This document shows positions 25,603 through 38,300 of a stretch of DNA of 64,000 bases, piece by piece (the stretch's first letter is position 1; each line of letters starts with the position of its first letter). A program made the position numbers and the translations under genes. Source of the DNA: Datnioides undecimradiatus (lineage: Eukaryota; Chordata; Actinopteri; Lobotiformes; Datnioididae). Below the pieces are notes generated by a model, which was given only the letters and a program-made list of their open reading frames with translations, did no database searches and was not told the origin of the DNA. The DNA lies in the NCBI GenBank assembly GCA_008933995.1, contig WARS01000033.1, forward strand, positions 5,325,787 to 5,389,786, read 5' to 3'.

Positions 25603-28270
25603 GCGGGTTTGGAAGGCTGACAGAAGAGCTCCTCAGATGGGCTTCAGCTGTGTTCAGCAGTGGTGGCAGATGCCAGCGGAGGAGAAGGTTTCCCTTCTGA
25701 GTGGGCGAACTGTAAAGACTGAAGCAGCAGCCTCCCTCACTGACCTCTCCCTCTCTCCTTTCCTAACTTTCCTAATGTAGCTCTCCTACATGCTCCCTTT
25801 CCCTCTCTCGCTTGCTCCTTTTTAAAATGTTCCCTCTTCCTAGCCCTTTGCTCACTCGATGTCTCCCCCCAGTGCTCCCTATTGCTCTCTTTTATGCACC
25901 GTTAAGCTCTTTCAGTCTGACCTCGTTTAACCCCCTTCTGTATCTATTTCAATCTTGCGTTTCTCTGCCCTCTGTAAAGTAACACTGTCTGCTTTATTAT
26001 TTCTGCAGACAGCAGCCCCTGATGTTGGTCTGACCCCGAAGGCGCAGCGTTCCCACGAGCCAAATAAACTCTGACGGCTGAACAAATGTGCCTCGAAAAT
26101 GCTCTGTCAAATGTAGTTATGTCGAGATCAGATCGGATACAGCTCAACTCTGCATGATAGCTTCAAATATTTACAAGTCTTACAAAAAGGATTATTGTTA
26201 GTGTGCCGGCATGTTTCATAAAAAGCCAACCGCTGCCTCACTTGCCAGCAATTCAGCTTTTTGAGATCTGATTCTGAATTCAAACCGAACTGACACATTC
26301 TTGGTGTTATTACACTTTGTCACTCATTCTAAATATTAGATATAGTCATATAGCACAGTCTCATACATGAGTGTTGTAAAGAGCTGTTCTTCTTCTATAC
26401 AGTGACTTTATTCCTTAAACCAATGGATTTTGTGACCATTTGGATGCAGTGCAACAAGCTGTAAACACAACTGGCAACACAATATGGCTCTCGCTAAACA
26501 CTCGGTCTACTGGGTTTATTCCATCCTTTTCGTTGAAAACAAATTCCTGCTGCACCTGAAAGCAACACTGATAGGAGACATGGGACTGAACCAAAAATAG
26601 TGAAACAATGAGCTGGTAGATGCTAACAGGAGCTGCAGAGTCAGAGTGTACTATCGGTGGCTGTCGTAAGTGCAACAACTCCTTGTGATTGGCACAGACG
26701 TTTGCTAATCACGCTTTCCAAACCAGGCTCCGCCCATTTCGATCAAGCGAGACGTTCACTGACAAATCGAATGACACTAAACTCTAATGAGAAATATCAC
26801 AACTAGTTTCTGGCAAAAAAGAACAACACAGGTGTTGAGATGCACGATTGCATCACTGATATTGTCTGAGCCCTTCAAAAGAAGGTGCACATCTCAGCAA
26901 CTGTCTGGAAAAATTGTTATGTATTGAGACTACACACACTGAAAATACACAACGATATACAAAGATATACAAGGCACCATCAGACTGAGCACATCAGACC
27001 ACAGAGCATCCAGCTGACTGCATTGCTAAAACATATCTTTTACTGCGTAAAAGTGTGTTAAAGAAAGTTGTCTTGTGAACTTTTGAACTTGTGTGCTTTG
27101 ATTCATCTGCTGCTGGAGGCAGATGTTGACATTAAGCATAGATCAAGCCTAAAATACACTTAAGTTTCCTGCCATCAACAATTCATGAAGGCGATGACGT
27201 CATGCCCAAATTCCTGTATCAGCAACAAGAAGTGATCAGAAAGAAAGACCGCCAGCCTGTAAACACAGCAGAATAAAAGTGAAAACTCCCTGAAGACAGA
27301 GACGCTGTAAATGATACAGTATACGTGTATAAGTAGTATAAGTGATTATGTAGCTTTAGGCTAAACATACAATTGGTAGCCAAAGTGCCAGAACATGAGA
27401 AGATGTTGCAGAGGTGCATTTTTATAGTTATGTTCCTTGCTGATGCTGAAACGTCACGTTAGAGGTTAAATATTGGATCCTGGTGTGTCACCCAACACAT
27501 GTGGGTTATGTCTGACTAACATATGTTTAATCGAGTCAACGCAGAGCCAGCAGTAAGGTAGCAGGTTTTCAGCAGGGGGGCAGACTGATATTGTTAACTG
27601 GAACTTTTATGAGGCCAGTCGCCCACTGTGAAGGCTTACAGACTAAAAAGGCCACAGCCAAAGCAGAGACTGGGCCACCCAGCCAATGTTTACATTCTGC
27701 CACTCCCCTCGGCGCGCAGGGCCCAGATCCCATACACACAACACCGCTGTGTATATAATCATGTCACCTTTGACTATGGCTCGAGATGTCTGCCAGCTAG
27801 AATGGGCTGCTGTATCCCCACAGGATTTAGCCAAATTTGGCAGCTCCTGAGTTAAACTGAGGCAACCCCTCTATCATAGGATAGCAGCGGGTTATAAACA
27901 AAGGCAATCAGGCACAGTAGTGCCAATAGCTGTGTTCGCATCCATGGGAACATAGCCTCTCTTGGCCAGACCTTTGGCCAAAGCTTTGAGCCAGCACAGG
28001 AAAAAAGAGTCTGGCAGAACTCTTTATCAGTGTGGGAGAAGAGGGAAAACATTTGCTTGACTGCATCTCTGATACAAAGTGTGCTTATAAAAGTGGGGCT
28101 GAACTAAGGGATTGATGGGTACCCGTGCAAAATGATGTGTGGGGTAAAGTGCAAAGCTGGGTGGTAAGTACTATGGCCTTGTTTAGACTAATGCTGCCAT
28201 GCTACCATAACATGTCATTAAAAAGCACTAAACTACTTTACTTGTGTAGGACATTATTGTCCTGTGTGCA

Positions 28271-28990
28271 CAGTGGAGAAAATAAGTATTCAACATGCTG
28301 AAAGTTCTTCCATTTAACAGAACATCAGTGAAGTGATTCACTTACATTGAGACCTTACCTTGGTGACAACGCAATGAAACTACAGAGACAAAGAGTTCAG
28401 AGCACACCAATCCATAAAAAGACCATGTGAATAAACGAAGAAAAAGCTACTGATCAGGCCACCTAAACTTTCTTTAATACTTCATGAAGAGGCCTTTTGT
28501 TTGCAGTGACAGCTACAAAGGAATTAACCTCTCACAGTGTTTTAGGTACCAGACTTTGTATCTACTGCAGGGCTGCTGGTGAATCTTGATCTTCAGTTCT
28601 TTCTACAAATGCTCTATTGGGTTTGAGTCTGGTCACTGACTGGGCCTCTCCAACACCTTCATCTTCATCCTCTGGAACCAATCAGCAGTCTCTGATCTTT
28701 GTCTGACTGGAAGGTCCATCTGCATCTCATCCTGATCGTTCTGGTACATGGATTCTTTTTATTTTCTTTTTGATAATTCAAAATCTGCTTTAACGAGAAA
28801 CAGCCGCATGCCATTACGCTTCCACCTCCGACCTTGTAGGTATGCTATCTGTAGAGTCTTATTGCAGCGCCTTTTCTCCTCTAAACATGTAACTGTCTCT
28901 TTGCTAACCGCGCTACATTCTCCAAACGTCTTTGAATGCTGTGAAGAAAATTTCAAATGAGCTTCAATATGGCCTTTAATTCAGTAATGA
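28271..28990 (-). mobile_element. Degenerate Tc1-like transposon remnant
   Basis: The left edge, CAGTGGAGAAAATAAGTATT, resembles the terminal repeat of a common fish Tc1/mariner family. Read on the minus strand, the segment near 28590-28640 gives PDSNPIEHL, a stop, then KELKIKIHQQP. This is the Tc1 transposase motif around the third catalytic acidic residue (SPDLNPIE-x-LW), with a stop where Trp is expected. Plus-strand phrases such as CTACTGATCAGGCCACCTAAAC and GTCTGACTGGAAGGTCC fit the same family from memory. The right end fades out near 28990 without a clear matching terminal repeat. The frame is broken in several places. Confidence 0.6.
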
Positions 28991-30945
28991 CGTTGTTTGG
29001 GTTGACCGTGAACAGACACCATGACCCTACAGTCCTACCTCTCTCTCTCAGGACGGTGACTGCAGTTCCAAAGCCTCTATATGCACACTATACACTGTGT
29101 GTGACGTGATAGCTGTATGTAGGACACAGTAGCTTAGTTGTGTGTGTAGGATCAGATTTTTTGGACACAGACTGTTATACAGTAAAGACCTGAGACAATA
29201 TAATATTTACTGATACTGAACATTATGCACTGGCTATTTCTGTCTTCTCTGCCCAGGAGTCTTTAACCCTTCCCGCTTCCTCTTCGCATCCTTTCAGTTT
29301 GGATTCTCTTTTCAGAGGCCAGCAGTGAAGTCATGTCAGGTGGGCTTATCTTCAGCTGTTGGTCTAATCAAAAGAAAAACAAACAGCAGGTTTCCTCGAC
29401 TTGGGGTTGCTAGGGGCCGGATGTGTGTTTTGGTGTGTGGGCTGCTGTATATCGTTTGCTCCACTCCTGTTTTCTCCTCCTTACTCTTCTCGCTCGCTCG
29501 TCTTCTCACTTTCCTCTCTCCTCATGTCACCCACGGGGAGTCTGCAGTGCTGTAATGGTAAGTGACAGCCTGCCTGCCTGCTCACTTCCCACACACATGC
29601 CTACGCTTGGCCATGTCCCCCATGGCCATGGCTGTGCCCGGATAACAGAGCTGCAAGAGCTCGGAGGGCCGAAATCCAAAAAACCAGAAAAAAGCTCAGG
29701 GTAGCGTTCCACCGCCTGGTGTGTATTTAGACACAACACAGAGACTTGAACAAGGCTGAAAAGATGAAGTCATCACTCTGGTGATAATGTGTTAAGGACT
29801 GTAATGCACACTTGCAGGAGATTATAAGGTTATCTTCAGATCCTTTTGGATCTCCAGTTAAACAATTAAACATAGCGTGCTAAGAGATCATATCTAAACA
29901 ATTAACTTCAGGGCAGCAGAGTGGAATAACACGAGGTTAGGGAGCATTGTTTCCGCATGGCTTTATCTGCAGGCAGGAGGGGCCAGCAGGAGGAAGAAAT
30001 GGGCTTTCATGCTCCAGTTTTTGAACTATCTAATACAACAATATGTCTCAAAGGTGCGTGTGATTTGATGATATGTTCCTTTTGGTTTCTCCCTTGCTGA
30101 ATCCCTCCATCCCACAGGGACGAGCAGAGAAGCAGCTTTAGAAGCCTACAAAGGCCCTGGAGCTGCCTGCCTGCAAGGACGCCGTCCCGCCGGAGGCACG
30201 GCTTCTCCTGGGGGTTCAGACAGACCTGTGCGTCTGTGCGCACGTATGGAAGTGCCCGTGTCTGTGGACTTGACGTTGCTGGATGTAAATGCTCATCCAA
30301 GCGCGTCCTTGTGCGAGGCACATGTCGGCATGTGAATCAGGGTAAATTTCTGTGTTTATCTGTCTGGGTTATAGGGAGAGGTGGACTCCTCTTCCTCTCT
30401 CTTCCAGTTACGGCAGCCCAGATGTTCATCCCTCCCTGGAGCTACGATGCCTCAGCCCTGCTCCAACTTTCCATTAAACTTGCTTGCATGAGTAAAGCAG
30501 AGCAGTACGGAGGTGAAATCACAGAGCCGTCTTCCAAAAACTCTCTTGACTTCCTTAAATACTCATAGAGGTTTCTTTAATCTTTAAGCTCTCTGGGGCT
30601 AACACAGCTCTGTACTGTTAAATGCAACACGGCCGTCTTACAAAATAAAATGTAAGGTAGAAGACAAAAAGAGAGGCTTGGGGAGAGAAGGAGAGCAATG
30701 TTTCTTAGTTTATCTCCCCCAAATTAGCCCCTACCTGCATTCAGAGTGGTTAGTGAGGGAGGGAGGGAGCTGCAAGAGCTGATTATGTGTGCTCGTCTCA
30801 GACTTCCTCCTCTCTCTGCAATACCGCCGCACGCACCGAGAGGCAGTGGCCCGACATGGCACGACACAGTGCATGTTTCCTCTCTTCCTCTCCGCGGGCT
30901 GTATTGGCCAGCAACACAAAAGGCCATTTCCTGCTCTCCGCACAA

Positions 30946-30960
30946 ACACACACACACACA
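30946..30960. repeat. (CA)n microsatellite
   Basis: About seven CA units. Confidence 0.8.
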
Positions 30961-32302
30961 GATATTAGAGTTGAAGCTGACTCCTTCTGATGGCCAGATA
31001 ATACAGGCCCGAGTCCCATCTAGGCCACAGCCAGGAAATCACGTTAGCCCCCACACACCACGCACACCCCACCCCATCCTCCTGCTAATACTGGGGATTA
31101 TGGCACCAGGCTGCTTTGGCACAGACGACTTTTGCTGTAATGCAGCGAGGCTACTTGTATTAAAGTCCATGAGGTGCAGTAATGACCTGAATTTCCTCTT
31201 TTGGGAGGGCTGCAGGCTGACTGGTGTAATAAAAAAACAACTACATAACGTTTTTTATTTCAAAAACATGAGTGTAGTGTGTCTTGAGAAGAACTTGATG
31301 AAATAACATTGGATATCACTGATTATCTGTGGATACTAGTGTTTGATGCCTGTTAAATACCAACCGTAAAACCAGGAACAGTTTCAACAAGGAGAAATAA
31401 GAGGAGATACGATAATTGAGATTAATTCATTACAATCAATCCAAAATGACAGATTTCAGAAAACAGAAATCATCAAGCACAGAGCCAAGAGCGGAGGCCG
31501 CTACAACAGACAGATCAGGCAGAGGATGGGGGGGGGGTCCAGAAGTTTAAAAACAAGTTTGATTTACGACTGTTCATTTAAAGCTCAACGGCTCACCAAA
31601 GAACCAAGGGCACAGGAGGACTGTGCCGGTGCAATGTGACGCTCTAAACCAATGAGCATGTCGCTGACATCACCGCTGGCAGGGACAGCAACATGAAGAA
31701 GCTATTCACCAAACAACGGGTTTAAAGGAGCAGTCTTTGTTCATTTGACGCAGCGATAACGTCACTCCGTCTTCTTTAGATGTGGTGGAGATTCACAACC
31801 TAACTAAAGTAATTCAGTCTAATCGCTACAGCTGCAGAATGTTGACGTGTCTGTATTCGGAGTGTGTAAGGGGACATTTGGGAACACTTACATGAGACTG
31901 AGCGTACGTGTTAGAAAGCACCTCAACTGGAGGGAGGGCAAACCACGACAAGTGCTGGAGGACACGGTGGATGATGATTGGACAAAGATGTCACACTCTC
32001 CTTGAGGCAGGATGATAAAATGCCACAATTAATATAAAAAGCAAAAGAAGTTTATAAGACACAAACCCACAAAAAGTCAAATTCAAGGGAAATACATCAC
32101 TATTCTAACTTCATCAACAAGACGCTTCAGGTTTTTCTCCTTTAAAGTACACAGCACTGTAACGAGCTGCTTTGTGTAAACTAAATAACCATATAAGCCA
32201 TGATGTAGTGTGTTTACATGTGAGCATGACCTTGTAAAGGCCTCAAGCGATAACTACAGGTGGATGCCAGCAACCAAAAAACACTGCAGATACAGATTCT
32301 AG

Positions 32303-32331
<29 letters not shown>
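32303..32331. repeat. (CA)n microsatellite
   Basis: About 14 uninterrupted CA units. Confidence 0.95.
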
Positions 32332-32334
<3 letters not shown>

Positions 32335-33426
32335 CACACTATCTGTCTGGGTCCCGTAACAGGACATCATTTGGAACTCATTTTCAGTGGGCGAGTTGGA
32401 CGGGGGTCTGGTGGAGGAGGGGAAAATGGGCTCCAGAGAGAAATACGCAAGAGAGAGAGGAGGGGAAATGATTCCATGTTCCAATGACTTACAGATGCAT
32501 GAGCCAATGCCAGCTCCATGATGTTTCAGTTCACCTCCTCTCTGCCTAAACGCCTTCGCACGCATTCGCCCTGTACTCTCCTCTCCGAGGGAAGCAGTCC
32601 GCAGACCCAGCTGTCCCAGCGTCGGTCAGTGGACGGATCAGATGAACGCAGGAAACGGAGATAAACACAGATTAATTGCTCACAGACAGCAGAGACTTGG
32701 GGCAAGGCGAAATGGGGAGGGGGTTAGGGGTTGTAAGGCAAAGGTTCAGTAACAGGATGGCTGGAAGTGGAGATGAAGCTGGACTGATGCTAGACGAGGC
32801 CTCTTTTACACGTGCAACCTGGATACTACGCCTCTGAATGATTAACAGGAGGGAGGGGCCTGAAAGGAGGAAAACGGATGAAAATCGCAGCGTGAGTCAT
32901 GAGGAAATGGGTAAAGTAAAGGAACCTGCTGGCAGCCAGAGACACAGAGCACGAAGTACTTTAATCATAACATGGATTTCACTCAAACAGCACCCTTCCA
33001 GTGTTCACTTAAGAGCCCAGACAAGATAAGAAAATAGCTCCACCCTGTTAAAAGACTATTGGATGCCTCGACAGAGACTATGAGTCAGCTGGTGGGAGGA
33101 AAGAAACATCAGAATCATCAAACGTTATCAAACGTTAAGGGTCAGAGGACAGAGGGGAACCGACTGACCACCTCTCAGTCACAGCTAAGCTAAGTCACAG
33201 CTCTGTGAGCCTCGCTGTCACTCTGCTGGAAAGCCAGGGGGTCGGGCCTGTGTTGTAGATCAGCTGGAGAGTCAAGAAGAAGAAGCTCACAGGTGTGTGT
33301 TTCTGTGGCCGAGTAGCCGTAGCCCTTTTTTGTTTAGCGTGGTTAAACCTCCCGGCACAAGCTTTCAGGCGCATACGAGGTTAACCTGAAACAATGTGCC
33401 TTCCAGGAAACACACGTGGGCGCCTG

Positions 33427-33449
33427 CACACACACACACACACACACAC
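33427..33449. repeat. (CA)n microsatellite
   Basis: About 11 CA units. Confidence 0.95.
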
Positions 33450-33780
33450 GGCTGGGCACTTTTTCCAGCTTATTTCTTCCACAGTAATCTCTGGTAAAAT
33501 GGGTGTAAGCTAAGCCACATGTGTGCTAAGGTCTGGTGTGCTTAGCCAACTGTGACAAGCCGAGTGGAGACGGGACGCTGGGGTCAGCTACGGCTCAGCC
33601 ACTACAAATGTCTGCAAGGAACAGCCATTAACATCACTGAGGTCGCCAAAAAGACCTCTGTATCAGTCAAGTCTTTTCTCATAATGCAAGAAGACGACTA
33701 AAAGACAGGCAGGAGCAGACTAACTCCTGTTGTATCTCATTATAAACTGTGATCACCTCTGTAAATCCTCACCTGATTGC

Positions 33781-33784
<4 letters not shown>

Positions 33785-33822
<38 letters not shown>

Positions 33823-33823
33823 G
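33785..33823. repeat. Compound (GT)n(GA)n microsatellite
   Basis: About 14 GT units run directly into about six GA units. Confidence 0.95.
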
Positions 33824-34754
33824 GAGAGGAAAAAGTAAGTGTGTCCTCATGTGCAACTGTGTCTGTCGAAGCGTGAAGCTGGACAGAAACTGAGGGGATT
33901 AACGACAAGCTGCTGAAAAATTCTTCTGGAGCAAAGAAAAGAAAATCCAAATTAATATCAGAATTCGAGGTTTGAGTGGGTGGGATGAGTAATGACTGAG
34001 CGACCAATCCCAGAGAGAGAGAGAGAGATCCCCCTGTACTCAGTGCCACCTGCTGCACTCTGCACCCCCTTTGAATTTATCAGAGTTGAGATACGTCAGC
34101 ACAGGTTTGTTTATCTTTCAGTTTGTTAGTCTATTAGGTGTAATCAAGATGTTTTCAGATGGCGCATGTCTGAACAACCCCTGAATGCAGCACACCCAGC
34201 AGCTGCTAGTTTAACTGTCATACGAGTAAAAACCTACAGGACGGCGGCAAAACCTGACGGGCACATGCTCGGAAATAACATGAGCAACCACAAAGTAAAA
34301 TACACCCACTGTGGCAAATGTGCAGGGTTGTACAGCAGGGCTTTGATGTAACTGCTTACCTGCTGATGTCTCGCAGGTTTACTCTTTATTATCTCGTGTT
34401 AACGATGCTAACACTTTCTAATTTGTTCTAAACACAAACTACAACGGAGGGGAGGTTGGGACTTCTGCATGTGAGCAGAAATCAAAGTATTGCACAAAGA
34501 GAAACTCTGAGCTGACAACAGTGCTGGAGGCAGTCAATCGTTAGGTCAGTGATATTCACAATAATATGGTGATAGAGAACCTCCCAGTTAACTAAATGTA
34601 ATTATTACATGTATATCACAAGAGCCTTAACCATTAAAAAGGTCACAATGACCTCACCAATACACACCAGTGCATGTCTGCTGGCTCCTCACAGGTTTGG
34701 GATGACTTGCTGTGTGAGAACAGCCAATGAAATCCATTTTGTGTACCCGTCTCT

Positions 34755-34792
34755 CTGTCTGTCTCTGTCTGTCTGTCTGTCTGTCTGTCTGT
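34755..34792. repeat. (TGTC)n microsatellite
   Basis: About nine CTGT/TGTC units with one early interruption. Confidence 0.95.
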
Positions 34793-35133
34793 TTTCCATG
34801 GCAGAGGATAAGTCAGCATGGGAGCAGAGGATAATGACCTCTGAGCTATAACACTCATGATACCAGAGTATGGAGAGGATGCCTGCTCATTCTGCTGCCC
34901 ATTACCACAATCCACACAGGGGCTCTTATGTGGGAGCGGCGCCATTAAAAACTTTGAAACATGCCTGAAAAATAGACTGCATCCCATTACCCATGCTCCT
35001 TAGCAACAGCCATTACTGTGGATTGGTGGAGGTTGGACCGCATCTCTTTGAGAGGGTTGGAGAGTACAAATTATTGATCGTAACCTGTGAACTACATGTG
35101 TAGCATTGACAGGGGAAATGCATCAGGCTAGGA

Positions 35134-35152
35134 GGGTGGGGGTGGGGTGGGG
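35134..35152 (+). other. G-quadruplex motif, plus strand
   Basis: GGGTGGGGGTGGGGTGGGG has four G-runs of three to five separated by single T loops, the pattern expected of a very stable quadruplex. A near-matching motif lies on the other strand about 150 bp away. Confidence 0.7.
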
Positions 35153-35300
35153 ATGTAAAGGCAGAGGAGGAGAGCGATACACCGTGCGTGGCCTCTGACT
35201 CATCTCGTTCTTACATCACTCACTTCCAGAACACAGCGAAACTTCACAACGCGCACACACAAACACAGTCTCCGCATGCTCCCTGACACACATTGCACAT

Positions 35301-35328
35301 CCCCCACCCCCACCCCACCACCCCTCCC
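35301..35328 (-). other. G-quadruplex motif, minus strand
   Basis: The plus strand reads CCCCCACCCCCACCCCACC and then more C-runs, so the minus strand has at least four G-runs with one- or two-base loops. About 15 bases are an exact inverted copy of the plus-strand motif at 35134-35152. Confidence 0.7.
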
Positions 35329-38300
35329 GCTGCTTGGCTTGTTTCTCTCCACCATTTCTTCTGACAGTCTTGTGTGTAAGTGTATTGTATAGCTGCAGGC
35401 GAGTCAGAGAGGCAGAAGATGCAGCATAAAGGCATCAAAGCAGCCATCTCCACTCCAGCTCTTAGCGGGTCAACTCAAAGAGATAGCGGCGAGCCAGAGA
35501 CACTAGGATCAAGGTTAACGGCAGCTCGGGGGGGGGTTGGATGAGGAGTTGAGGGGCTATCAAAGTGATCTAAAGCACAGTTAAAAGGGATAAAGGTAGA
35601 TCTTATTAGAACTGCCATATTGATCTGTGTGAACTTTACCTTTTGTGCAAAGGCAAATCAGTTTTTTTCAAAATAATGATGGCTGCTCCTAACCTTTCAG
35701 AGCGTGAGGGCGGTGTGCAACGCGTCACATCTGATCTTGATTTTTCATGTCATTTCAGTCAATAACAATTTATGGCTTAAGACCAGAGAAACATGTCTCC
35801 AATCATTTGCCTTCACTAGTGATAAGATTCAAACATAACAGGGAGCGCGGCAAATCAGGACTGGGTGATGACTCATATTACTTTGAGAGGAATCCTATTA
35901 GGTCCATATGATCATATTGGATTATTTAATAAAACTTTGCTGCTGAAATAATATAATAATATAATCATATAATTCTAAATCAAATAAACATTTAAACTTT
36001 AAATATCCTTAAACTTCAGCTCATTTTCATGTTGTTTCATAGCTGTACAGAGCTTTTCTCTAATACTGTGTTACACAATCATCCTTTGTAGATAACCGAA
36101 GTTACCAATATTGTGATGTTGATTCGTGTAGAACGTCGTAGAAGTCAAATGCCAAAAAAATACGAAACTGTAAACGGTAACATCAATCGTGGAGTTTTAG
36201 TATTACATCAGTCATTTCTGCAGGTAACTGTTCTGCAAAGGTGTTGGAAACTCTTGTGCACCAGTGCAGAATGACAAAGCAATCTGATACGATGAACCAA
36301 AGGAGACAGAAAGCACTGAAGCATCTGCATATTTCTCTTAGGCTCCACCCGCAGCCCTTCAATTCATAATTCAGTCAACTCTTTCCCGAACATTGAAATC
36401 TTGTCATTTAGATCAATAATTCCTTCAAAGATGTGAAACATCAGTTCAGACCCTGTAAATACCTGCTGACGCCACTCCGTGTGTCAACAAGATTCCAGTA
36501 ACTGGAGACAATCAAAAGACTTTAGTTTCCTGCTGCAAGAATTTTTTTTTTTTTTGCTCATTATATCCAGTTAGCTCTGAAGTGTGACATTCACACACAT
36601 GGGATCTCTGCTTTACGCAGAAGAGACAGCCTCGGCGACACACACATACAGCACACATGGCGCTTCAGCCTTCTACACTAACAAGCTTGTGTCCCCGCGA
36701 GTTGATCCCTGCAGAGTGGCAGATTTTTTTCTGGAGCAATGACTGTTGTGCACGCTGCTGTTTGGAGAGAGCCGTGCATAGCTCCAATGTGCCTCCGTAT
36801 AATAAGCTCTACTTATTTTAGCTTCATTATCGCCAACCGGTGCCCCTGCATCACACAACATTACAGCAAATTGGCTCTGAGATAGACAGTAATAAGAGAG
36901 CGATACAGCCAGCGAATGTGCGTGCGTGTTTATCGCGCGCGTGTGCCACCGCGCCTACATTAAACAGAGCACACAGAGACGTCATATTGGCTTGCGGGGT
37001 ACAACCAAGAGGTGTGTACTTTAATGATGTGAACACTCGTTTGTTCCGAGCGTGGCCTTTAAAAATTAACCGTTTGTGGGTAAATTGCTGTATATGCCAA
37101 CTGGCCCTTTCTGGCCCTTTCTATATCACAGCTACTCACCAATAAATCAGCCATACTGCGTTTGCCCTGTGGAATTGAAGAAAAGAAGATCAACCGCACT
37201 CAGCTACACTGCAGCTAATTAAGAAGGAAGAGAGTCTTCCACTTAAGATTCACATCTACCCGTCGGAGCAGCAGACGGTGAAAGGAGAGCTCTAGTGGTA
37301 AAACAAGCACATCTTAAATGGAGATTCCTCCAGAAAAGGGCTCCAAGCATTCTCCTCAGCTAGCAGCAGAGGGTGCCAGCACATCACAAAAACACCCCGG
37401 CACGCCACATCTTCAGCATAACTCCGGTCCAGTCCACTCATCTAGAAATCCCAGACAAAGAGAGACAGACAGAGACTGGACGCATTGTCAGGGGACCTTC
37501 TCTGTGCTTTTGCTTATCTGCTCAAGATTCAATTATTTCATCTGCTCCGGCAGCCGCAGAGGGATTAGGTATGTCTGGGAGGGGACGTGGTCTAAACATG
37601 CCGTGCCTGTTCCGGGAAACTCTATAATGGTGTTCATGTTGGGATGTTATAGCATGGTATAGCATGGATGAAGCTAGGTTAGGTTAATGTGAACGTAATG
37701 GTGATACAGTGATTGACAGAGTACTACGGAGGTGAAGAGGTGTCTTTGTTAAAGCCTTTCAGAGTGTGTGGATGTTCTCAGGAAGATTTAACGTTTCTCG
37801 TCCCTCCCCTTGCCCGTGGCAGACGCCGGCCAGAGTCTGGGCAAATCACAGATGGCTATTTCTCTCCCCCTGCCCCGGGGTGACAGGAAAACCAGGCTGA
37901 GACTGCCACCTCCTCAGCCCGCGGTGGCAAAGAGCTGGCACTGTCAAGAGGACAGGGAGAGGAAAGAGGAGGATGGAGTCTGGCCTTCCCTGCGGGTTCC
38001 TCCGAGAAACTGTCTCCATCTGCTCATCTGGGCCAAATCTGACAGTGAACAGATTTCACTATTTCCTTTTATACTCTGACTGTACGCGGATCTGAGGATG
38101 CACCGGGGATACAGCCTGGCTCTTTCCTCTTTACATTTGTGTTCAGTGTGTGCACCACACTTTACCACTAGCTTATTCACCACTGCACTGAAACATAAGA
38201 AATTGATTGTGTTTGGCAGTGTGAGGCCCTGAACAGTGTTTGGTTTTTGTTTTGTTTTTTTTTGCTTTCTGGAGAACATCCTGTTTTCTGACAGCACACT

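Larger units (their letters stand above)
17540..28270. other. Intronic non-coding block with microsatellites and two dispersed-repeat fragments
   Basis: I see no exon or RNA gene. Besides the repeats listed separately, the block is ordinary mixed-composition intron. A small tandem duplication (CATTATAGT) lies near 20713-20732. Confidence 0.5.

Noticed and set aside
30746-31306. 186-codon plus-strand frame
   Set aside because: No domain, no promoter or splice signals, and it crosses a CA repeat; best read as a chance frame.
33195-33235. Possible AUTS2 exon 3 start (minus strand CAG acceptor then QSDSEAH)
   Set aside because: The frame stops after a few codons and the rest does not match the expected exon.
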